Source: Massilia sp.
GTDB taxonomy: Bacteria; Pseudomonadota; Gammaproteobacteria; Burkholderiales; Burkholderiaceae_D
Direction of reading: 5' to 3'
Length of the DNA stretch: 10,505 nt
NCBI GenBank assembly: GCA_028291845.1
Contig: JAQGNM010000301.1
Span: forward strand, 1-10,505
The notes under the pieces were generated by a model that was given only the letters and a program-made list of their open reading frames with translations, did not search any database and had not been told where the DNA came from. A program made the position numbers and the translations under genes. This document shows positions 5,808-10,505 of the stretch, in pieces. The first letter of the stretch is position 1, and each line of letters begins with the position of its first letter.

Positions 5808-8060
5808 TTAATTCCCCACCTCTTTCACAGGCGCCCGGTACGGCATCGTCCGCGACGCCATCCGCGTGTCGGTTTTCAGCATCGCCGATTCGTCCGCCAG
5901 CACGTGCGCCGCTTCCTGCAGCAGCACGTCCTTGGCATTCTTCGCCGCCTTCTCGGCCGCCAGCTCGGCTGCCAGGTTGCGTTCGTCGGCCTGCAAGCCG
6001 TCGTCCTGGCGCGGCAAGCCTTTCAGGGCCACCGATTTGACCGGCTTGACGGGCGTCGGCACCTTGGCGCGTGCTTCCTTGGCGTCCGGTCCGGCGGCGC
6101 CGTCGTCGAGCGGCGATTGGGCCGCCAGGCGGGCGTCGCGCAGCTTGGTGCGGGCGTCCTGGGCGTCGCGCTCCTTGCGGCGCACCGTTTCGTTCAGCGA
6201 CAGCACATTGTCCTTGCGAATCTTGCGGAACTCGGCCAGGTCCTCCTGCAGGTACTGGAAGTCCTTGTCCTTGGCGATGCGCGCTTCGTGACGCTTCTGC
6301 AGCGGCGAGATCAGTTCCTTCAGGTCGCCCGACGCCGTGTAGGTGGCCGGTTTGATGGTGGTGTACGGCAGCGCGTTGTCGTAGGTCGATTCGCCGAACA
6401 CGTCGGCGTCGGCCGTCACCGGGAACTTGATGTCCGGGGTGACGCCGCGTAGCTGGGTGGTGCCGCCATTGATGCGGAAGAACTGGGCGATGGTCATCTT
6501 CAGTTCGCCGTATTTGACCTTGTCGTTGGGCGCGAAGCGGTCCAGGTTGACGATGGTTTGCACGGTGCCCTTGCCGAAGCTCGGTTCGCCGATGATCAGG
6601 CCACGGCCGTAATCCTGGATGGCGGCGGCGAAAATCTCCGACGCCGACGCCGAACCGCGGTTGATCAACACGCCGACCGGACCGTCCCACGCCATGCCGG
6701 GCACGGTGTCGGATTCGACTTCCACCTTGTCGGTGGTCTTTTGCATCACCACCGGGCCCTTGTCGATGAACAGGCCGGTCAGTTCCACCGCCTCGGTCAG
6801 CGAACCGCCGCCGTTGTTGCGCAGGTCGATCAGGACGTTGTCGACCTTTTCCTTTTTCAGCTCGCCGAGAATACGGGCGACGTCGCGGGTGGCGCTCTTG
6901 TAATCCTTCTCGCCGCGGCGGCGGCCGTCGAAGTCTTGATAGAAGGTCGGCAGCGAGATCACGCCGATGCGGCGCTTGAGGGCGCCATCCTTGACTTCGA
7001 TGATCGACTTCTTGGCGGACTGCTCTTCCATGCTGATTTTCTTGCGCACCAGCGACACCGACACGTGCTTGCCGTCGGTGCCGGCCTCGGCCGGCAGCAC
7101 GTCGAGGCGCACTACCGAATCCTTGGCGCCGCGCACCAGCACGACGACGTCGTCGATGCGCCAGCCGAGCACGTCGGTGAACGGCGCGCTCTCGCCCTGC
7201 GCCACGCCGACGATGCGGTCGCCCACCTTCAGCTTGCCCGACAGCGCCACCGGGCTACCCGGCACGATTTCCCGGATCACCGTGTACTCGTCGCGGGTTT
7301 GCAGCACCGCGCCGATGCCCTCGAGCGACAGGCGCATGGCGATGTCGAAATTCTCCGCCGAGCGGGGACCGAGGTAATTGGTGTGCGGCTCGATGGCGGT
7401 GGCATAGGCGTTCATGAACATCGAGAACACATCCTCGTTATTCAGCTTTTTCACGCGCGAAAGGTAATTGTCGTAGCGCTTGTCGAGCGTCTCGCGGATC
7501 GCCTTGTCGTCCTTGCCGGCCAGCTTCAAACGCAGCCAGTCGTTTTTCACGCGGCGGCGCCACAGGTCGCGCGCCTCTTCCTCGCTCTTCGGCCAGGCGG
7601 CTTTTTCGCGGTCGATCTGGAAGGTTTCGTCGGAGGCGAATTCGAATTTGCCCTTGAGCAGTTCGCGGGCATATGCCATGCGCTGGGCGAAACGCTGCTG
7701 GTAGACGTTGTAGACGGCGAACGGCAAGCTCAGGTTCTCGTTCTGGATCGCATCGTCGAGTTTGCTGCGGCCGACATCGAACTGGTCGATATCCGATTGC
7801 AGGAAATACAACTTCTCGCTATCCAGATTCTTGAAATAGCGGTCGAAGATTTTTTCCGACATGGCGTCGTCGAGCGGCATCGCCTTGTAGTGGTAGCGCG
7901 CCAGGAATTTCGATGCCCACAGGGCGGCTTGCGCCTGCGCCGGATCGGGCTTGATCTGGACAACGGCGGCTTTGTCGCTGGCCGGCGGCAATGCGGGCGC
8001 GGCGCCTGCGTGGGCGGAAATGGCCACCGCCATCGCGAGGATGAACATTTTCTTCTTCAT
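5808..8060 (-). CDS. prc: periplasmic tail-specific (C-terminal processing) protease Prc/Tsp
   Basis: Serine protease of family S41A, 750 aa, which degrades or trims periplasmic proteins from the C-terminus (in E. coli including the MepS hydrolase with NlpI, PBP3 and tagged proteins). Residues 1-20 are a Sec signal peptide (MKKKMFILAMAVAISAHAGA). An N-terminal helical domain spans about 40-235, a PDZ domain about 243-335 (LEGIGAVL, IVPGSP, LKVGDRIVGV), the protease core about 360-545 and a C-terminal DUF3340-like helical domain about 570-720. The Ser-Lys machinery is clear: Ser472 in SASASEIFA, Asp483 in IQDYG and Lys497 in SFGKGTVQ, with the 25-residue Ser-Lys spacing of E. coli Tsp. LIDLRNNGGGSLTEA (410-424) is the conserved oxyanion segment. 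It is longer than the E. coli enzyme, partly through an Ala/Pro/Lys-rich insert at about 645-695. The ATG at 8060 has GGAGAG (8073-8068) 7 nt upstream; the open frame before it lacks signal-peptide features. Confidence 0.97.
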   Translation of the reverse strand: MKKKMFILAMAVAISAHAGAAPALPPASDKAAVVQIKPDPAQAQAALWASKFLARYHYKAMPLDDAMSEKIFDRYFKNLDSEKLYFLQSDIDQFDVGRSKLDDAIQNENLSLPFAVYNVYQQRFAQRMAYARELLKGKFEFASDETFQIDREKAAWPKSEEEARDLWRRRVKNDWLRLKLAGKDDKAIRETLDKRYDNYLSRVKKLNNEDVFSMFMNAYATAIEPHTNYLGPRSAENFDIAMRLSLEGIGAVLQTRDEYTVIREIVPGSPVALSGKLKVGDRIVGVAQGESAPFTDVLGWRIDDVVVLVRGAKDSVVRLDVLPAEAGTDGKHVSVSLVRKKISMEEQSAKKSIIEVKDGALKRRIGVISLPTFYQDFDGRRRGEKDYKSATRDVARILGELKKEKVDNVLIDLRNNGGGSLTEAVELTGLFIDKGPVVMQKTTDKVEVESDTVPGMAWDGPVGVLINRGSASASEIFAAAIQDYGRGLIIGEPSFGKGTVQTIVNLDRFAPNDKVKYGELKMTIAQFFRINGGTTQLRGVTPDIKFPVTADADVFGESTYDNALPYTTIKPATYTASGDLKELISPLQKRHEARIAKDKDFQYLQEDLAEFRKIRKDNVLSLNETVRRKERDAQDARTKLRDARLAAQSPLDDGAAGPDAKEARAKVPTPVKPVKSVALKGLPRQDDGLQADERNLAAELAAEKAAKNAKDVLLQEAAHVLADESAMLKTDTRMASRTMPYRAPVKEVGN

Positions 8061-8124
8061 GCGTAGACTCTCCGTGCGTTGTTCAAGGCTGCTGCAAATA
8101 CGACAAGCACTGTCACTGCCGTAC

Positions 8125-8152
8125 GCTATCGAATCGATTCTAACAGGATAGC
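8125..8152 (-). promoter_or_regulatory. predicted prc promoter with nested palindromes
   Basis: On the minus strand TGTTAGAAT (8145-8137) is an extended -10 (TGnTAnnnT), placing transcription start near 8130 and a leader of about 70 nt before prc. It overlaps the perfect 10-bp palindrome GAATCGATTC (8131-8140), flanked by inverted arms GCTATC (8125-8130) and GATAGC (8147-8152). The symmetry could be a repressor or activator site or chance. The rest of the 8061-8237 gap shows no gene. Confidence 0.45.
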
Positions 8153-8237
8153 AGGTGCGTACAGGACAGCAACGCTGCCATATTAAGGCCAGCTTAAGCA
8201 CAAACTTGCGGCCGTGCCTGAAATTTTACAAGTGCAT

Positions 8238-8771
8238 TTACAAGGTGAAACAGCTGGCGCCGCGGCAATGCCAGTGCCAGACGGCAGCGCCGGCGGCAAT
8301 CATGATGATCGGATAAGGCCACGAGCGCGCGGCGATGCGCCAGTCGGCCCCCGACGGCCAGAACGACAGGAACTGCGGCGCCAGCAAAAAGGCGATCAGG
8401 ATGTCCACAGGGGCGAAATGCCAGTCGCCGCCACGGGTGCGCCACCAGGCGGCGATGAATGGCAGCACGATCAGCGCCAATGGCGCCAGCGCCGCCGGCG
8501 CCGCGTTGTACCAGCGCAGCCGGGTCAGGCTGACCGAACCGAGCCGCCACTGCACGCGCCCGCCGGCAGCGGCAACCCGGCGCGGGATGATGGAAATGGC
8601 CACCGGGCGGGCGCCCACCGCCAGGCCGGCGATCAGGTGGGCCAGCTCGTGGCAGATGGTGCCGGCCAGGGTGAACAGGAAAAAAACCGGGTGCAGGCGC
8701 GCCAGGATGGCGATGACGACGGCCAGCGCCGCTGACGGCGCCAGGTACAGCAACAGATCCAGATTATGCAA
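8238..8771 (-). CDS. small HELAH-motif integral-membrane metalloprotease-like protein (M50-like)
   Basis: Predicted polytopic membrane protein, 177 aa if read from the TTG at 8771. The first helices (about 5-40) lead into TICHELAHLIAGLAVG, whose HELAH (41-45) is an HExxH zinc motif placed at a membrane segment as in site-2 (M50) proteases. Further hydrophobic segments lie at about 90-110, 122-138 and 152-168. Asp143 in WPSGADW could be a third zinc ligand. It is much smaller than RseP-type enzymes and has no PDZ domain, closer to compact M50B-like proteins; substrate unknown. There is no in-frame ATG near the start. TTG at 8771, 2 nt after the tdk stop, would allow reinitiation; GTG at 8798 (186 aa, overlapping tdk) is the alternative, and neither has a strong RBS. 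The end shows a duplicated segment (CTTGTAAA twice, 12 nt apart) giving two in-frame stops. Confidence 0.75.
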   Translation of the reverse strand: MHNLDLLLYLAPSAALAVVIAILARLHPVFFLFTLAGTICHELAHLIAGLAVGARPVAISIIPRRVAAAGGRVQWRLGSVSLTRLRWYNAAPAALAPLALIVLPFIAAWWRTRGGDWHFAPVDILIAFLLAPQFLSFWPSGADWRIAARSWPYPIIMIAAGAAVWHWHCRGASCFTL

Positions 8772-8773
8772 GA

Positions 8774-9322
8774 TTACGCATAAAAGCAGCGCCCGCACGC
8801 TTGCCGATAACGCTCGTTGCCGCCGATGCTGACCTGTTCGCCTTCGCGAAGGCGCCGTCCGGCCTCGTCGACCCGCACGTTCATGGTCGCCTTTTTGCCG
8901 CAGCTGCAAATGTTTTTCAGCTCTTCGATATCGTCGGCCAGCGCCAGCAGGTAGGCCGAGCCGGGAAACGGGTCGCCGCGGAAATCGCTGCGCAGGCCGT
9001 AGCAGATCACCGGCACGCCACGCACCTGGGCCAGCTGGTGCAACTGTTTGACCTGCTCGGTCGACAGAAACTGCGCCTCGTCGATCAGCACGCAGGCCAC
9101 CTTCGGCACCACTGCCAGGAAATCGGTATCGGCATCGAAGGTGTCGACATCGCGCTGCGGTCCCAGCCGCGAGGTCACCTTGCCGGTGCCGTAGCGGTTG
9201 TCGATGGCAGCGGTGTACAACTTGACGTGCTGGCCTTGCTCTTCGTAATTGTGGGCGACCTGCAGCAGCGCTGTCGATTTGCCGGCGTTCATCGCCGAAT
9301 ATCTGAAATAAAGTTTTGCCAC
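8774..9322 (-). CDS. tdk: thymidine kinase (TK1-like, type II)
   Basis: Phosphorylates thymidine (and deoxyuridine) to the monophosphate with ATP in the cytoplasmic salvage pathway. 182 aa, close to the usual bacterial length. The P-loop is SAMNAGKST (9-17); VLIDEAQFL (78-86) holds the Mg-binding Asp81 and catalytic Glu82. The structural zinc site is formed by Cys139 and Cys141 (ICSCGKKAT) with Cys176 and Cys179 (CGRCF). The substrate-binding lasso includes VSIGGNERYR (164-173). The start is a GTG at 9322, because homology begins exactly at (V/M)AKLYFRYSAMNAGKS and no ATG is available; only a weak AGG lies about 8 nt upstream. It is followed after 2 nt by the small membrane metalloprotease-like gene, probably co-transcribed. 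Confidence 0.97.
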   Translation of the reverse strand: MAKLYFRYSAMNAGKSTALLQVAHNYEEQGQHVKLYTAAIDNRYGTGKVTSRLGPQRDVDTFDADTDFLAVVPKVACVLIDEAQFLSTEQVKQLHQLAQVRGVPVICYGLRSDFRGDPFPGSAYLLALADDIEELKNICSCGKKATMNVRVDEAGRRLREGEQVSIGGNERYRQACGRCFYA

Positions 9323-9352
9323 GGCCGTACCTGCAATCGTTGGAAGCGTCGG

Positions 9353-9358
9353 ATTATA
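9353..9358 (-). promoter_or_regulatory. candidate -10 (TATAAT) for tdk
   Basis: A perfect TATAAT on the minus strand in the 47-nt space between the acylase stop (9370) and the tdk GTG (9322). Transcription would start near 9346, leaving a leader of about 24 nt. No matching -35 is seen at 16-18 nt, a region that falls inside the acylase gene's end, so this is suggestive only. tdk could also be transcribed from upstream. Confidence 0.45.
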
Positions 9359-9369
9359 CAGAAGGGTTT

Positions 9370-10505
9370 TTACTGCCCGGGATGATACTTTCGCTCGAGG
9401 TTTTTCTCGATATCGGCCGGATAAAATAGCACGTCCTTGAATTGGCCGCGGCTGTACATCTCCGCCTGATCGGCAAAATGTTTTGAAGCCGGATCGGCGC
9501 TCTGCCCGCCCGCCAGGATGCTTTTGGCGCGCAGTTTCGGTCCGAACTCGACGGCCGCCACAAAACTGTTGCCGCGGTCGCCGTAGATGCGCTTGGTGGT
9601 TTGCTTGGCCGACATACCAAACGCGGCCAGCGAACCCCAGGTGGCCGAGGCGAACGGCACCGGCCAGCTCGGTTTGCTGTCGTCGTACTGTTGTTCCACA
9701 TCGCCATTGAGGCGCTGAAACCGGTTGATCTCGCCCCACGGCGTTTGCCAGCTGCCGAAGTCGGCCGTCAGCCTGGCGCTCGCCTTGACCAGCGCCTGCA
9801 GGCGGTCCTGCCCATCGATGTGGGTGATGATGAAATCAGCGGCCGGCATCTCGAGAGCGCGCGCTTTCGGCGCCGCCGCGGCGATCAGCTGCTGGCCCCA
9901 GTACACCGCCAGCGAAGTCGGCACCGAGTCGACGGCGAAGCGCAGATTCCAGCCGCGCAGCGCCGCCACCTGCGGCGCCAGCTGCGCTTTCAAGGCGTCG
10001 GCGGCCGGCAAGGCGTCCCAGTCGGCCAGCAGTTGCGGCAGCAGCGGCTCGAACTCGGTCAGGTAACTGTCGTAGGCCGCGCCGATCAGGCTGTCGATGG
10101 TGAAGTCGCGCTTGTCCTTGAGCACGCGCACCGCGTGCACGCCGCGGGCATTTTCCGGCAGCGCCCACATGTATTTCGGGAAATCGGTCTGCTTCGGGCT
10201 ACTGGCGCCGGAGGAAGCGAACGGCCAATTGTTAGTGTTAAGAATGAAGCCGCTGGCCGGATCGCGCAGGGTGATGGTCTCGTTCACGGGGTGCAGCCCC
10301 TGCCACTCGGTGGCGGCGACGCTGCCGTCGACAGGGTGAGTAAAATCGATAGCCCGGTCGCGGCGAGGAATGAAGTTGCCGTGGAAATAGGCGATGGTGC
10401 CGTCGGCGTCGGCGTACACCGTGTTGTTCGACGAATTGGTGCGCAGCTCCATCGACTTGTAGAAGCTGGCGTAACCGGTCGCCTTGGTGCGCGCGAACGA
10501 CTGCG
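9370..10505 (-). CDS. penicillin acylase family (S45) protein, 5'-truncated by window edge
   Basis: C-terminal 377 residues of an Ntn-hydrolase amidase of the penicillin acylase/aculeacin acylase/AHL acylase family, usually periplasmic and self-cleaved into alpha and beta chains. The frame is open to the end of the window, so the ATG at 10452 is internal and the signal peptide, alpha chain and nucleophilic Ser that starts the beta chain lie outside. Beta-chain features visible: SNNTVYADADGTIAYFHGN (from about 10431), a family-typical strand pair after the nucleophile; TEWQGLHP; LRDPASGFILNTNNWPF; WGEINRFQRLNGD (about 9745-9707); and a final HFADQAEMYSRGQFKDV segment, the conserved S45 end in which the protein is released from a DQ-x(n)-G motif. 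Substrate (beta-lactam, AHL or peptide) cannot be decided here. It precedes tdk by 47 nt on the same strand. Confidence 0.92.
   Translation of the reverse strand, partial: QSFARTKATGYASFYKSMELRTNSSNNTVYADADGTIAYFHGNFIPRRDRAIDFTHPVDGSVAATEWQGLHPVNETITLRDPASGFILNTNNWPFASSGASSPKQTDFPKYMWALPENARGVHAVRVLKDKRDFTIDSLIGAAYDSYLTEFEPLLPQLLADWDALPAADALKAQLAPQVAALRGWNLRFAVDSVPTSLAVYWGQQLIAAAAPKARALEMPAADFIITHIDGQDRLQALVKASARLTADFGSWQTPWGEINRFQRLNGDVEQQYDDSKPSWPVPFASATWGSLAAFGMSAKQTTKRIYGDRGNSFVAAVEFGPKLRAKSILAGGQSADPASKHFADQAEMYSRGQFKDVLFYPADIEKNLERKYHPGQ

Noticed and set aside
5497..6690. 397-codon minus-strand frame spanning the prc 3' end, the repeat and the operon promoter
   Set aside because: Reads an Arg/Gly/Pro-rich alternative frame of prc and runs through the palindromic repeat; no domain and no plausible start.
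6558..8066. 502-codon open frame on the plus strand opposite prc
   Set aside because: It is exactly antisense to a certain gene, has a His/Arg/Val/Leu-rich composition typical of mirrored GC-rich codons, no RBS and no recognisable domain.
5808..10505. Possible defence or secretion island built from Prc, HELAH protein, thymidine kinase and acylase
   Set aside because: Prc and Tdk are ordinary conserved chromosomal genes, composition is uniform, and there are no integrase, tRNA or transposase signals. Co-orientation alone does not support a system.

Overview
The window looks like ordinary chromosomal DNA from a GC-rich betaproteobacterium, most likely Oxalobacteraceae (Massilia / Duganella / Janthinobacterium type). 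This placement is inferred from protein character, GC-rich codon use and a GGGGACAGGCAC-type intergenic repeat; no rRNA or other taxonomic marker is present. Nine protein genes can be supported, two of them cut by the window ends. I see no RNA gene, CRISPR array, insertion sequence or phage gene.

Layout. (1) Positions 1-1078, plus strand: the C-terminal part of an ACAD11-like acyl-CoA dehydrogenase. (2) 1115-1660, minus: a small protein I do not recognise, convergent with the first gene. (3) 1853-2302, plus: a small lipoprotein with a short beta-solenoid-like repeat domain. (4) 5597 down to 2322, minus: a tight four-gene acyl-CoA beta-oxidation operon made of a large and a small acyl-CoA dehydrogenase subunit (PimC/PimD or ChsE-like pair) followed by two MaoC-type enoyl-CoA hydratases. 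Spacings are 9 nt, a 4-nt overlap and an 8-nt overlap. A TACAAT -10 element with an adjoining palindrome lies upstream. (5) 5691-5801: a composite REP/BIME-like inverted repeat between this operon and the next gene. (6) 8060-5808, minus: the periplasmic tail-specific protease Prc/Tsp with its own promoter. (7) 9322-8238, minus: thymidine kinase (GTG start), followed 2 nt later by a small HELAH-motif membrane metalloprotease-like protein with no ATG start. (8) 10505-9370, minus: the C-terminal part of a penicillin-acylase-family Ntn hydrolase.

How the genes work together. The four-gene operon can carry out two consecutive steps of a CoA-thioester beta-oxidation cycle, alpha,beta-dehydrogenation and hydration. 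No ligase, 3-hydroxyacyl-CoA dehydrogenase, thiolase or regulator is in view, so the substrate cannot be assigned; a dicarboxylic, branched or ring-bearing acyl-CoA is plausible from the family. The ACAD11-like gene suggests separate 4-hydroxyacyl-CoA metabolism upstream of the window. tdk (nucleoside salvage), prc (envelope protein quality control) and the acylase are unrelated housekeeping or accessory genes.

I do not see a clearly novel system. The points most worth a second look are the complementary loss of active-site motifs in the paired dehydrogenase subunits, the operator-like palindrome before that operon, the small HELAH protein coupled to tdk, and the BIME-like repeat.
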